Assembly: GCF_000426725.1 (NCBI RefSeq) | Contig: NZ_AUFX01000013.1 | Coordinates: 62,001-126,000 of the forward strand | Source: Sporocytophaga myxococcoides DSM 11118 | GTDB lineage: Bacteria > Bacteroidota > Bacteroidia > Cytophagales > Cytophagaceae | Direction: 5' to 3' | Length of the DNA: 64,000 nt | Shown: positions 30,409 to 40,099 of the stretch, in pieces | How positions within the stretch are numbered: position 1 is the first letter of the stretch | Layout: every line of letters starts with the position of its first letter | Notes under the pieces: generated by a model | What the model saw: only the letters and a program-made list of their open reading frames with translations | Told to the model about the DNA's origin: nothing | The model's database searches: none | Made by a program: the position numbers and the translations under genes

Positions 30409-31842
30409 TTAATTAACGATAAGCTTACCCTCCATCCTCTTTGTTTCATGTTGCCAAACTTCATAAAAATAAATCCCTTCCTGAAGATCTTTAATATCAA
30501 CCTGAGACATTGTGTTGACCAAAATTATGCTTTTCTTTAACGTTCCTGTGATTGAGAATAATTTTAATTCCGTCCTGTCATTAGACTCAGGTAATTCTAT
30601 AGTTATATTGGACAAAGCAGGGTTAGGAAATAATTTAAATACTTTATTAAATTCTATATCCGTGACACCGGCAATTGATGTTGAAGATCCATTTAAGCGA
30701 ACCAAATGAGGATGTTCCACATCATCATAAAGTAAAAAATACCCACCGATTAAAATTTTGTTATCTGCATCCAATGTAGCAGCAAATACTGGTAAATTGG
30801 GACCGACTTCAAAGTTAAAGGTTGGATCATCTGTGCCATCTGCATTTAATCTGCTTAAGTATTTTTCCAGATTTCCATTGAAGGTATTAAATTCACCTCC
30901 GATAATTATTCTCCCGTCATTCTGTAATGCTACGCAGCGAATTCCTACAACATCAGCTCCGGATCCCATCGCAAAAGTATTATCAATGGTTCCATCGCTA
31001 TTTATCCTTACTAAATAATTCTTAGATATACCCTTATATTTTGTAAACGAACCTCCCAAGATAATTTTTCCATCAGGTTGAAGTGCCATAGTCCATACTT
31101 CTGCATTAGTACCAGTACTGCTATTTAATATATTGTCTTTCGATCCATCGGCATTTATTCTGACAATACCTTGAGCCGCTGCACCGTTATAAGTAGAAAA
31201 AAGTCCAGAGACCAATATCTTTTGATCTGGTTGGATAATTATAGCTCTAGGTTCACCATTCAATGCAGTTGTCACTACAAAGGTATCATCCTTTGATCCT
31301 GCTGCCGTAAGCCTTGCTATTCTATTAATACTACCATTGTTAAAGACAGTAAAAGCTCCTCCTACAACAATCTTTGTATCATTCTGAATGGCAATAGCAT
31401 AAATGGTATTATTGAATCCACCTCCAATATTGAATGTATTGTCAAATGTTCCGTCAGCATTTAGTCTTGCAAGCCTGTTTGTTCCTTCACCGTTATAAGT
31501 AAAGAATGAACCACCAATTAAAATTTTACCATCCTCTTGTATTTCCACTGCATGAATGGTGCTATTAGCTCCTGTTCCACCAGGGTTAAAGGTTGCATCT
31601 AGAGAACCATCTTCGTTTAAGCGGGCTATCCTATTTACGGTTGTTCCATTGTAGCTGGTAAACTCTCCTGCAACAATTATCTTCTTATCAGATAATACTT
31701 TGATAACTCGAACATGGGAATTGAATTGACTTGTAACAAAAGATGCATCTATAGTCCCATCTTGGCCTAATACTTCACTAGCAAAAGGAATAGCTAATAA
31801 ATAGATAACTAGGGCATAAAGTAGTGTAGATGATTTTCTCAT
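30409..31842 (-). CDS. Secreted delta-60 repeat (beta-propeller) protein with T9SS tail
   Basis: 477 residues. The signal peptide ends near SEVLGQ (about 26). Residues 30-385 consist of about six 55-residue delta-60 repeats, each with the pattern AVEIQEDGKILIGGSF then YNG and RLARLNADGTFDNTF, predicted to fold as a beta-propeller. The C-terminal 80 residues are a sorting domain (LFPNPALSNITIELP, with GIYFYEVW). Such proteins are abundant on Bacteroidota surfaces, and their binding targets are not known. It is a single gene between two copies of a repeated terminator. Confidence 0.85.
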   Translation of the reverse strand: MRKSSTLLYALVIYLLAIPFASEVLGQDGTIDASFVTSQFNSHVRVIKVLSDKKIIVAGEFTSYNGTTVNRIARLNEDGSLDATFNPGGTGANSTIHAVEIQEDGKILIGGSFFTYNGEGTNRLARLNADGTFDNTFNIGGGFNNTIYAIAIQNDTKIVVGGAFTVFNNGSINRIARLTAAGSKDDTFVVTTALNGEPRAIIIQPDQKILVSGLFSTYNGAAAQGIVRINADGSKDNILNSSTGTNAEVWTMALQPDGKIILGGSFTKYKGISKNYLVRINSDGTIDNTFAMGSGADVVGIRCVALQNDGRIIIGGEFNTFNGNLEKYLSRLNADGTDDPTFNFEVGPNLPVFAATLDADNKILIGGYFLLYDDVEHPHLVRLNGSSTSIAGVTDIEFNKVFKLFPNPALSNITIELPESNDRTELKLFSITGTLKKSIILVNTMSQVDIKDLQEGIYFYEVWQHETKRMEGKLIVN

Positions 31843-31965
31843 AGGTCATTTAGATTGATCAGGGAAGATATACGAGAATAGCCTGGTTCTTGTTTTTCAA
31901 TCTATCTTTTACTCCTTATAAATTCACTTCGAATACCGTACTCAAGTGTAGATCTTTAGTTAACA

Positions 31966-31996
31966 ACAAAGCCTGTACAAATTGCACAGGCTTTGT
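31966..31996 (-). terminator. Second copy of the repeated hairpin
   Basis: ACAAAGCCTGT/ACAGGCTTTGT at 31966-31976 and 31986-31996, directly after the stop (32001) of the minus-strand gene. Relative to the copy at 30330 the two bases next to the stem are swapped so that the G-T pair forms on the minus strand. Confidence 0.7.
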
Positions 31997-32000
31997 TGTT

Positions 32001-32507
32001 TTAATAGTTTTTTAAAAAATCGTTGAATTTTTCAGTTAAATCTTCATCTTCAAATTCCAGAATGACTTTAGCAATATCTATATGGCCTTTAGAAGCTGCT
32101 ATTGCTGATAAGGCACAAGATGAAAAAGTTCTATCCCAATTTGTTATTAATGCAGCTAATTCGGAAACCTTGTCCAGCATTTTTAAATATTCATTTTCAT
32201 AATTTAGGGGAAGCCTGGGATTATGCTCTGAATGACGCTCTATTTCTATAATTGCAATTAATCCTAATATCTTCCAATTGGATATTTTTTTAGATAGTCC
32301 AATCCTAATCAAATGAGGTACTGCAAGATACGAAGCCATTCCAACATCTCCTTGATGGTGTAATTCCTCATATAACTCATCTAAAACCTTATCTTGATCA
32401 TCAATTGAATTGCTATTTTCAAGCTTTAATAAAGGAATTGACACATCGTATGGAATTCTATATCCACTTTCAAAAGTTCTCCAAGAGTTATCACTTAATG
32501 GTATCAT
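32001..32507 (-). CDS. Unknown helical protein, possible immunity type
   Basis: 168 residues, soluble and helical. WRTFESGYRIPYDVSIPLLK followed by LDELYEELHHQGDVGMASYLAVP matches a family of short HEAT-like proteins found in many bacteria, some of them beside polymorphic-toxin genes, where they act as immunity proteins. No toxin gene is seen next to it here. Function is unknown and the immunity idea is only a hint from the family. Confidence 0.55.
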   Translation of the reverse strand: MIPLSDNSWRTFESGYRIPYDVSIPLLKLENSNSIDDQDKVLDELYEELHHQGDVGMASYLAVPHLIRIGLSKKISNWKILGLIAIIEIERHSEHNPRLPLNYENEYLKMLDKVSELAALITNWDRTFSSCALSAIAASKGHIDIAKVILEFEDEDLTEKFNDFLKNY

Positions 32508-32623
32508 ATTATGAATTGAAAGTTATGTGGCATTATTAAATTCAGCGATTAATATAAGTATAAAGAAAAATTGTTTCATTTGGAGATTTTATTCATATGT
32601 CCCCTATTGTGAAAAACAAAATA

Positions 32624-33211
32624 TTATACCTTATTCATATTTAATACTTTGCTAAGCCTATCAGTTATTTGACTTTTGAAAGTAATCAACGCCCAACCAA
32701 GCATTCCTATTCCCCAACCCAACCAACCAATTTCATTAGAAATAAAATCTAAATATGAAGAAAGGACAATTGCCAATCCAATTACATACAGAGAATAGTT
32801 TATTGTTATAAACCAATCACGATCTTTTTTAAGGTTATTATTTTTGATAAAATCAATAATTGATGCTGTTGTAAATTGGCTTTTGAAATCCTCATAATTG
32901 TCATTTTTCTCCTTTATAATCACTCCTTCTTCACAAAGTCTTTTTACAACAGTGCCAAAATCCTCACTGGATTTTATTCCATTATATTCTAAGATATCTT
33001 GTATTGATCCGTTGTCGTTATCAATTAAATCTTGAATGATAAAATGCGTCACATTCTTTGAGTTGATGTGGATTTCATTTTTTCTTTTTCGTGTAATAGA
33101 TTGATGAATATGTCCAACCATTTCAACTCTTATACCTGTTTCATCAGAAATTTTAGTCCAGATTCTTAGGTGTAAATTCCGATCAATGTTTTCTTCAGTA
33201 GTATGCTCCAT
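32624..33211 (-). CDS. Unknown protein with two C-terminal membrane helices
   Basis: 195 residues, unrecognised. The first 125 are soluble and charged, with an internal stretch that looks like a small winged-helix module (SIQDILEYNGIKSSEDFGTVVKRLCEEGVI). Two membrane helices follow (INYSLYVIGLAIVLSSYL, and EIGWLGWGIGMLGWALITF), with a basic tail. It has no obvious partner and lies between two other orphan genes on the same strand. Confidence 0.5.
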   Translation of the reverse strand: MEHTTEENIDRNLHLRIWTKISDETGIRVEMVGHIHQSITRKRKNEIHINSKNVTHFIIQDLIDNDNGSIQDILEYNGIKSSEDFGTVVKRLCEEGVIIKEKNDNYEDFKSQFTTASIIDFIKNNNLKKDRDWFITINYSLYVIGLAIVLSSYLDFISNEIGWLGWGIGMLGWALITFKSQITDRLSKVLNMNKV

Positions 33212-33322
33212 GTCTATCTGTCTGTCTGTATTTTTCTTTAATAGTTCTTCTTATGGTTATTATTGACATTGAGAATAAGTTAAAATATAGCGTGGCTAAA
33301 TCCTTTGCAATTTTAGCAACTG

Positions 33323-34240
33323 TCATCTATTTATTCTTTGCCGATCTTGAATCTTATACCGTTTTCCATCAAATACTAAAACCGAACTCCATGAATCATC
33401 ACCCTCAGGAAAGTGAGACCCAGTTAATAGAACTGGTCTATTATTTATAATTATCGGTAAGAAGATTAATTTATCAATATTCTCTGATTCATCACTTTTA
33501 TATATAACACTTTGGATAGTATCAATACTTTCAAGTAAATAAGAAATTGAATCGGTATTTAATAAAGATATTGAAAAGTTAGAGGTTGAATTTTTATAAT
33601 GAGTAAAATGAAAATCTCTGTTACCAGTAGTATCCAAAAGTTGTAAAAGCTTTCCGGTTAAATCCTCATCATCGTAAGAACTATAATATCTTGACAGACT
33701 ATAAGCCTTTTCATTTCCTATACAGTAGTATGATTCATTTTTACTTAACTTATTTGTCTCAATAACGCCGATGAATCTAGAAGAGATGTTCTGATCTAAA
33801 TATTCAACTCTCTTAATATGACAGGTAGTAATTAATTTATGCTCAAGATTGTAAATATAAAGTGGATCTAGTCCTGATAATAAAAAATATTTTTCAGCTA
33901 CTTCAAAAGGTATCCTTGTCCTTTTATTTTCATCATCCTCATAAATTATAGAATCCCCCATTTCAATAATATGCAGACATTCATCTTCATCAATTTTGTC
34001 ATCTTTAAAATATAGTTCTACATAAAAATCATAGCCTTTATCAAAATAACATTTCTCAACAAATCCTATAAATTTTGAATTGTCATTATACTTTTCAATC
34101 AGTCCATGAATCGAATTTGGTTCTTTACTTGAAATTTTATCATGTTTTATTACTCTGCTTTTTTCCCTTCCAGAATTAGATTCTGAGCAGGAAAATAAAT
34201 AAAATAGGCCAACAGAAATGATGAATAACTTAAATTTCAT
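33323..34240 (-). CDS. Unknown lipoprotein
   Basis: About 305 residues from ATG at 34240, the start that gives a lipoprotein signal (MKFKLFIISVGLFYLFSC); an earlier ATG at 34285 would add a second hydrophobic stretch. The mature part is acidic with many Ser/Asp/Glu and beta-like segments (FYVELYFKDDKIDEDE, FIGVIETNKLSKN) and is not recognised. It should be anchored in a membrane facing the periplasm or outside. It is probably in one unit with the two genes downstream, which lie on the same strand. Confidence 0.55.
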   Translation of the reverse strand: MKFKLFIISVGLFYLFSCSESNSGREKSRVIKHDKISSKEPNSIHGLIEKYNDNSKFIGFVEKCYFDKGYDFYVELYFKDDKIDEDECLHIIEMGDSIIYEDDENKRTRIPFEVAEKYFLLSGLDPLYIYNLEHKLITTCHIKRVEYLDQNISSRFIGVIETNKLSKNESYYCIGNEKAYSLSRYYSSYDDEDLTGKLLQLLDTTGNRDFHFTHYKNSTSNFSISLLNTDSISYLLESIDTIQSVIYKSDESENIDKLIFLPIIINNRPVLLTGSHFPEGDDSWSSVLVFDGKRYKIQDRQRINR

Positions 34241-34379
34241 AATCAACAATGATATAATTAGTACAGACATGATTATATACGGCACCTATCTGCATATTTC
34301 CTTTATCCCTACTAAATTATTTATTTAAAAAGTAGCAATCAAAAAATCAGAACTGGGATATTTACCCAAAGGCTTCAGC

Positions 34380-34505
34380 ATATGAGCTTTTACCCTATAA
34401 ATGTCAGCAAAAAGCCTCGTCATGTGAGCTTTTACCCCACAAATGTCAGCAAAAAGCTTCGCCATGTCAGCTTTGACCTCACAGATGTCAGCAAAAAGCT
34501 TCCTG
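34380..34505 (+). repeat. Three tandem 42-bp repeats
   Basis: Units at 34380-34421, 34422-34463 and 34464-34505 share AGCTTTTACC and ATGTCAGCAAAAAGCTTC. A partial unit (ACCCAAAGGCTTCAGC) precedes them. The 42-bp period is in frame, so a 91-residue plus-strand frame (34382-34657) repeats HVSFYPTNVSKKLR, but that frame has no clear start region or homologue and I do not call it a gene. There are no spacers, so it is not a CRISPR array. Confidence 0.85.
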
Positions 34506-34777
34506 AACTCTTATCGGTTACACTTATTAAGCTCGTAGTTTTTTCAATGCTAGGCTTAAGTTGCCCTTCTCATTCGGAAGAAGGGAATAGTCTACAAAAA
34601 AATTTTAACTTTAAGACCGACATAGCAAATAACATATACATTAAGGTCCTTCTTTAGGGTAATGTCCTTAATGAGTATGTTACACAATGCCTCTGAAGGT
34701 AATATATTAGTAAGGAGAATTAAATATTAATTCAATTTATTTTTATCCCATTTCCACAAACAATTCTTAAATAAAAG

Positions 34778-34834
34778 CCTTTTAAAGACTTAAATACTTA
34801 TACCTATCTTTCAGGTATTTAAACCTTTAAAAGG
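34778..34834 (+). promoter_or_regulatory. 20-base inverted repeat before the large kinase
   Basis: Arms 34778-34797 and 34815-34834 match at 18 of 20 positions (CCTTTTAAAGACTTAAATAC against GTATTTAAACCTTTAAAAGG), 17 bases apart. The second arm ends 10 bases before the ATG at 34844. It could be an operator or an mRNA hairpin that hides the start. Confidence 0.5.
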
Positions 34835-34843
34835 TAAAATATA

Positions 34844-37800
34844 ATGAATAAATATGTGTCCTTTTTATACCATAATCATTTGGATGATGTTGCTGAATTA
34901 TGTTTAAAGAGATTATATGAAGGAAATCATTTTATAAGCTTTACTATTTTTCCTGAAAAAATTGAATCAAAGGAATTACTAAAAAATGAAGTTAAGAAAT
35001 TCCTGAATTTATTGTTGAAAAATCAGGTAATCGATGAAATTGGAACGCTGTTTTCCGAACTTAAAGCAGGCAAACTTACATTTCAAGCTAACCTCGAAGA
35101 TATACAATCTATTTTTTATAATAGGAAATTCATATTGCTGGAGTTCTTGAATAGCTATACCAAAGATGCTAAGGAAATCATCAGAATAGTGAAAGAAATA
35201 GACCAATATTTTCATGCTCAGGAAATGTATGCCGTTGCAAGCATGGAAGAATTCCATAAAAAGTCATTGGATGAAAATCAACTTTTATTTGATAACACAG
35301 AATCATTGGCACACCTTGCTCACTGTGAATTTAACTATAGCGATGGCACAATTAAATGTTCCAAAGAGTTTTATGAAATTTTCGGAATAGCACATCAACC
35401 AAAACTTTCTTTTAACAATCTTAAAAAGATGACCATTTATGAAAATGGTTTTGATCCCTTCTCTGAAACCCTTACACAGAAGTTTATAGATGGAAAACCT
35501 AACATTCATGAATTTAAAATAAAAAGGAATGATCAGGAGATTCGTACTATTTATTCCAAAGACTTCCCCTTGGAAGATACAGAAGGAAAAGTAATCGGTA
35601 TAAAGAGATTAGTTCAGGATGTCACTCAATTAAGAAATATAGAAGGAAAAATAAAAAATGAGGAAAAGGTACTTAAAAGGATATTTGAAAATTTGCCAAT
35701 ATACATAGGCATATATGATGTTGCTGAAGGGAGGCTGGTATATGCTAACCAGAGTTCCAGGGAGCTTTTTCAGTTTGCATCTGAAGATATTTATAATTCA
35801 AAATTTACAAACGTAATCGAAAATATTGTCGCCCCTGAAGATAAAGAAAAATTGCGAAATCGCCTTTTAGCATATCCTCATGCAACTGAAGATAGTTATC
35901 CACCATTGGAATATAAGGTTATTCTTCCTAATGAAAAAAATATCTGGTTTTATACAAAAGCAATTGTATTTAAAAGAGAAAACGAAAAAGTAAAAGAGGT
36001 CTTGATATCAGCTGTGGATATTACCTCTTTAAAGGAAACGGAAGAAAAATTAAAACTCAATGAGGAGAAACTAATAGTAGCACAAAAGATTGCCAAGGTT
36101 GGAAATTATGACTGGAATATAGAAAAAGGAACATCTGCTATTTCAGAAGATTTAGTTGAAATTTATGGCCTTCCATCAGGTACAAAATCTTTTCTTTTTC
36201 CTGAATTTATAAAAATAGTAAGGCCGGATTTTTATCCTAAAATGAATGAAAATATGAACCAGATTATGAATGGTTCAATAGATTCCCTTGAAGATGAAAT
36301 AGTAATTGTAATGCCCGATAAAAGTGAAAAAGATGTTTTAAGCAGATCACGAATATATCGTAACAGTTTAGGTCAGCCCAATCGTGTTATAGGTACCATA
36401 ATGGATATTACCAGTATTAAAGAAAACGAAAGAAAAATTCAGAAGAAAAATAAAGAACTTCAGCAGGCTTATTTAGCTCTTGAGAGTGTTCAGAAAAAGT
36501 TAGAAGAAAATAATATAGAACTGGAGCATCGTGTAGCGTTAAGAACTCAGGAGTTGAAAAATATCAATGAGCGATATGAGGTTTTTATTAAACAAAGTTC
36601 TATAGGACTATGCCGCTTTGAATTTAAAGATATACCATATGTTGACACTACTATTCCAATTGAAGAGCAGGTTGAATTAATCAGCAAACACACCTACATA
36701 GCGGAGGTGAATGATTGCCTGGTAAATATTCTTGGATTAGAAAATCAGCAGCAATTAATCGGACATCAACTAAGGGAATTTATCAAAATTTCAAATCTTC
36801 GTTTAAATATAAAAATTGCCAAGGCAATACAATCTGACTATAGAATTCATGAAATAGAAGTAATAGCAAAACATCAAAAAGAAAAGCCTGTGTATTTGCA
36901 CATGAAAATAGAGGGTGTGCTGGAGAATGATAAGTTAATAAGAGGATGGGGAATCATTGCAGATGTATCAGCAAGAAAGTATTCAGAATTAGCCTTAAGA
37001 GAAAGTGAACATCGTTATAAAACACTTTCGGAAGCAATACCCGGATTTACTTGGACTGCCCTTCCTGATGGAAAAAATGATTATATCAATCAAAGGTGGT
37101 TTGATTATACAGGTTCTTCAATTGATGACAGTAGAGACTGGAAGTGGCTAAAATTTATACATCCTGATGAAATTGAAGATACTTTAAAAAAATGGAAAAG
37201 CTGTCTGGAATCAGGATCTATTTATGAAAATGAATATAGGATACAACGTTTTGATGGAGTATACAAATGGTTTCAGGCAAGGGCAATACCTATCAAAAAC
37301 TATAAAGGTAAAATTATCAGATGGATTGGAATTCAAACAGACATAGATGATAAGAAAAGGACTGAAGAAAAATTAAAACAGCAGAATGAAGATCTTGATA
37401 ATTTCATTTATATGGTTTCTCATGATTTGAAAGCCCCGGTTTCTAATATTGAAGGATTGGTGGGCGTATTGAACGGTTTATTTGAAGAAGAAAATATAAA
37501 TAAGGAAGGTGCAAGTGATGTTCTTGAGATGATTGAAAGTTCAATAGGTAAATTTAGAAAGAATCTCCTGGAACTTATTGAGATTGCTAAATCTCAAAAG
37601 ACAAGTACAGAGAATTATGAAGACATCAATTTAGCTGAAATGTTAAACGAAGTTAAATCTATGTTTGAAGAGTCCATAAAAAAAACTAATGCAATAATTA
37701 AAGAAGACTTCAGTGAGATTTCAACCATCAGATTTGCAAAGAAAAATCTTCAAAGCATATTCCATAATCTTTTAAGCAATGCCATAAAATATCATTCACA

Positions 37801-38065
37801 CAATAGAAATCCAGAAATATTTATTAGTACCAAACGTGAAGAAAATTATACCGTTTTATTGATTCAAGACAATGGATTAGGTATGAAAAAAGAACAGGCT
37901 GATAAGATTTTTTCTGAGTTCAAAAGGCTTCATAAAGACGTAGAGGGATCAGGGGTTGGACTGTACCTCGTTAAGCGAATTATTACCAATGCAGGGGGAA
38001 AAATTGAAGTTGAAAGTGAATTGGGTAAAGGTTCGGTTTTTAGAGTGTATTTTAAAAATAAGTAA
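34844..38065 (+). CDS. Multi-PAS sensor histidine kinase, 1073 residues, soluble
   Basis: No membrane helix is seen, so it senses inside the cell. The first 145 residues are a helical domain of unknown type. Five PAS-like domains follow at about 150-265, 275-400, 405-530, 580-705 and 715-835, with a coiled coil (KIQKKNKELQQAYLALESVQ) between the third and fourth. The H-box is YMVSHDLKAPVSNIEG with His860, then an ATPase domain with NLLSNAIKYHS, IQDNGLGMKKEQA and GSGVGLYLVKRI. No response regulator is adjacent. This multi-PAS design is common in gliding Bacteroidota; the signals are unknown. A long inverted repeat lies just before the start. Confidence 0.9.
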   Translation: MNKYVSFLYHNHLDDVAELCLKRLYEGNHFISFTIFPEKIESKELLKNEVKKFLNLLLKNQVIDEIGTLFSELKAGKLTFQANLEDIQSIFYNRKFILLEFLNSYTKDAKEIIRIVKEIDQYFHAQEMYAVASMEEFHKKSLDENQLLFDNTESLAHLAHCEFNYSDGTIKCSKEFYEIFGIAHQPKLSFNNLKKMTIYENGFDPFSETLTQKFIDGKPNIHEFKIKRNDQEIRTIYSKDFPLEDTEGKVIGIKRLVQDVTQLRNIEGKIKNEEKVLKRIFENLPIYIGIYDVAEGRLVYANQSSRELFQFASEDIYNSKFTNVIENIVAPEDKEKLRNRLLAYPHATEDSYPPLEYKVILPNEKNIWFYTKAIVFKRENEKVKEVLISAVDITSLKETEEKLKLNEEKLIVAQKIAKVGNYDWNIEKGTSAISEDLVEIYGLPSGTKSFLFPEFIKIVRPDFYPKMNENMNQIMNGSIDSLEDEIVIVMPDKSEKDVLSRSRIYRNSLGQPNRVIGTIMDITSIKENERKIQKKNKELQQAYLALESVQKKLEENNIELEHRVALRTQELKNINERYEVFIKQSSIGLCRFEFKDIPYVDTTIPIEEQVELISKHTYIAEVNDCLVNILGLENQQQLIGHQLREFIKISNLRLNIKIAKAIQSDYRIHEIEVIAKHQKEKPVYLHMKIEGVLENDKLIRGWGIIADVSARKYSELALRESEHRYKTLSEAIPGFTWTALPDGKNDYINQRWFDYTGSSIDDSRDWKWLKFIHPDEIEDTLKKWKSCLESGSIYENEYRIQRFDGVYKWFQARAIPIKNYKGKIIRWIGIQTDIDDKKRTEEKLKQQNEDLDNFIYMVSHDLKAPVSNIEGLVGVLNGLFEEENINKEGASDVLEMIESSIGKFRKNLLELIEIAKSQKTSTENYEDINLAEMLNEVKSMFEESIKKTNAIIKEDFSEISTIRFAKKNLQSIFHNLLSNAIKYHSHNRNPEIFISTKREENYTVLLIQDNGLGMKKEQADKIFSEFKRLHKDVEGSGVGLYLVKRIITNAGGKIEVESELGKGSVFRVYFKNK

Positions 38066-38226
38066 TGGTGTAGGACCTTTCGATCCGGCACTTCGTTCAA
38101 ATGATACCGAAATAAAATGTCGTTAAAAACTTTTAAAAGTGTTAGGTTGAAAGACATGATACCACAGGAAGTTGACAGCCATTACTTACAAGAGCATTAA
38201 GGCTTTAAACCTAATGGCTTATCATA

Positions 38227-38255
38227 TTAAACTTTTAGCTTTCAACTTTTAACTT
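38227..38255. repeat. AACTTTTA-type repeat tract
   Basis: Units of ACTTTTAGC/AACTTTTAACTT in a row, just 3' of the stop of the VOC-family gene. Similar tracts lie at 13273-13526 and 14880-14936. Confidence 0.6.
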
Positions 38256-38256
38256 C

Positions 38257-38679
38257 TTACATTGGCTCCCAAAGCTCTATCTTATTTCCATCAGAGTCCA
38301 TAATGTGAATGAACTTTCCATATTCAAATGTTGAGATTTCATCAAGTATAGTCACATCATTTTCTCTTAGCTTCTCCACTAGCCCTTCAATATTCTGAAC
38401 TCTGTAATTAATCATAAATTCCTTTTTAGATGGAGCAAAATACCCACTCCCATTCTTGAAGGGAGTCCATTGGAGTTGATTTATTTCGTCAGGTCTGTTT
38501 ACATTTCTGGATTCAAAAGTAGAACCCCATTCATTGACTTCAAGTCCTAAATTCTTAGCATACCATTCCCTGGTATCTTTTGGATTATCAGAAAAGAAGA
38601 AAATTCCGCCAATTCCCGTCACCTTTGGTGTTGTATCATTTGATGATACTGCATTTTCAATATTTTTTGGTTCTTCCAT
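38257..38679 (-). CDS. VOC-family (glyoxalase-like) protein
   Basis: 140 residues. One vicinal-oxygen-chelate fold module: GIGGIFFFSDNPKDTREWYAKNLGLEVNEW, then YRVQNIEGLVEKLRENDVTIL and the end GKFIHIMDSDGNKIELWEP, where the final Glu is a metal ligand in this fold. Such proteins act on varied small molecules or confer drug resistance; the substrate cannot be told. It is a single gene. Confidence 0.83.
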   Translation of the reverse strand: MEEPKNIENAVSSNDTTPKVTGIGGIFFFSDNPKDTREWYAKNLGLEVNEWGSTFESRNVNRPDEINQLQWTPFKNGSGYFAPSKKEFMINYRVQNIEGLVEKLRENDVTILDEISTFEYGKFIHIMDSDGNKIELWEPM

Positions 38680-38825
38680 TTTATCTGTCTTTTTATTTAT
38701 GATCTTAATATAAGTAAATACGGTTAAAATTAATATTCAGGAACTTACTTTACAATAATATCTTAAATAGAATATTATTCTTACAACTTTAGTATTTTCC
38801 CCAACAACAAAAGCTAACATAAACC

Positions 38826-38851
38826 AAAAAAGCCTGCTGAGCTGGCTTTTT
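38826..38851 (-). terminator. Terminator after the oxidoreductase operon
   Basis: AAAAAGCC pairs with GGCTTTTT around a nine-base loop. Both sides have A/T runs, so it can end transcripts from both sides, but it lies 85 bp after the stop of the minus-strand gene ending at 38936, which it most likely serves. Confidence 0.75.
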
Positions 38852-38935
38852 ATGCTTTCTAATTACCAATAAATAGTCAAATGTGATTGTTATTTATTTT
38901 ATAGTCGATCTTAATCCCCAGAGAGCAATAGTTGA

Positions 38936-39637
38936 CTAATTATTAACAGTATATTTAAGCCAAAGCACTGCGTTCTCCAGTTGCCTCACTTCTTTCAAAT
39001 GAAGATGCTGGGATATATTTTTCTGCTGGTATTCACCCAGCTCAAAGGTAGTTGGTGCATCGGGCGATGCATCAGCAACAGGAACTATTAGAATACTTAA
39101 TTCGTCAATTAGTCCTTCATTCAAAAGAGAGCCGTTGATATGTCCTCCTCCTTCCAACATCAGGGTTTTAATATTAAAAAGATCACCTAATTGTTTTAGA
39201 GCCAACTTGAAATCCATTTCTGTTTTGCCAGCAAAAATATAGGATACTTTTTTTTGCTGAAGGAAATTCAAATACACATCGCTCACTTGTTCCGTAAGTA
39301 CTTCAATAATATGATCTCCCCCTGTTTCGTTGGAATCCCATATTAATTTTCCTTTAGCATCTACAGCTATGGCAAAGCTTGTTGCTTCTTTATTCCCTAT
39401 AAATGGCTTCCTTTCTATCAAAGCATTGGGCTTTAACAATGAAGGCTTCTTTTCCTCTGAAAAATGTCTTTCCATCGTAACCCGGCCTACCATCCATGCC
39501 TGACTGGCAAAGCTTTGATGACATCTTTCGTAAATATCCGTATAACTTTTGGTGAGGTCTTTACTTCCCCAGTTATCAGAAATAATCTTGCCATTAACAG
39601 TAGACATCATATGACAGATTACATGTGGCTTTACCAT
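38936..39637 (-). CDS. RibD C-terminal-like reductase
   Basis: 233 residues. [18 protein letters not shown] is the N-terminal strand of the RibD/DHFR-like fold; [14 protein letters not shown] and [20 protein letters not shown] are the conserved NADPH-binding parts. It is not the bifunctional riboflavin enzyme because no deaminase domain is present. Its start overlaps the stop of the cupin gene by seven bases, so both are read from one message with the alcohol dehydrogenase upstream. Confidence 0.85.
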   Translation of the reverse strand: MVKPHVICHMMSTVNGKIISDNWGSKDLTKSYTDIYERCHQSFASQAWMVGRVTMERHFSEEKKPSLLKPNALIERKPFIGNKEATSFAIAVDAKGKLIWDSNETGGDHIIEVLTEQVSDVYLNFLQQKKVSYIFAGKTEMDFKLALKQLGDLFNIKTLMLEGGGHINGSLLNEGLIDELSILIVPVADASPDAPTTFELGEYQQKNISQHLHLKEVRQLENAVLWLKYTVNN

Positions 39638-40056
39638 AGTTGACTTTTTTTTTCTAAGCCTTTTGAATGATACTGCTCATCGGTAACTTTCTCCATCCAT
39701 TCCACTACTTTTCCATTAAGGCTTTCCTGTATGGCTATATGCGTCATGGCTATAGTAGACGTTGCTCCATGCCAATGTTTTTCTCCTGGTGGAAACCAGA
39801 CAATGTCCCCCGGATGAATTTCTTCAACTGGCCCTCCTTCCCGCTGTGCCCAGCCACAACCTGAGGTTACTATCAGCGTTTGTCCAAGAGGATGAGTATG
39901 CCATGCTGTTCTGGCACCTGGCTCGAAGGTGACACTTGAGCCTGCTACCCTTGCCGGATCACTAGCCTGAAAAAGAGGATCGATACGCACTGTTCCTGTA
40001 AACCAGTCAGCCGGACCTTTTCCTGAAGACTGTGATCCAATTCTCTTAATTTCCAT
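39631..40056 (-). CDS. Cupin-domain protein
   Basis: 141 residues. One cupin barrel with the metal-binding motifs [11 protein letters not shown] and then [10 protein letters not shown]; the first has two His, the second a further His. In bacteria such cupins are often found with carboxymuconolactone decarboxylase-like or redox proteins. Here it lies between the alcohol dehydrogenase and the RibD-like reductase. The function is not known beyond a metal-binding beta-barrel. Confidence 0.83.
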   Translation of the reverse strand: MEIKRIGSQSSGKGPADWFTGTVRIDPLFQASDPARVAGSSVTFEPGARTAWHTHPLGQTLIVTSGCGWAQREGGPVEEIHPGDIVWFPPGEKHWHGATSTIAMTHIAIQESLNGKVVEWMEKVTDEQYHSKGLEKKSQLW

Positions 40057-40099
40057 AATAAAAAAACTTCTTTATTTATTGATATATCTCTTTTGATTT

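Noticed and set aside
30330-31996. Invertible segment bounded by inverted repeats around the delta-60 gene
   Set aside because: The two copies are hairpins that are nearly self-complementary, sit right after stop codons and share flanks in direct orientation. Terminators explain them, and no recombinase gene is nearby.
34380-34505. CRISPR array
   Set aside because: The 42-bp units are directly adjacent with no spacers and no cas genes are present.
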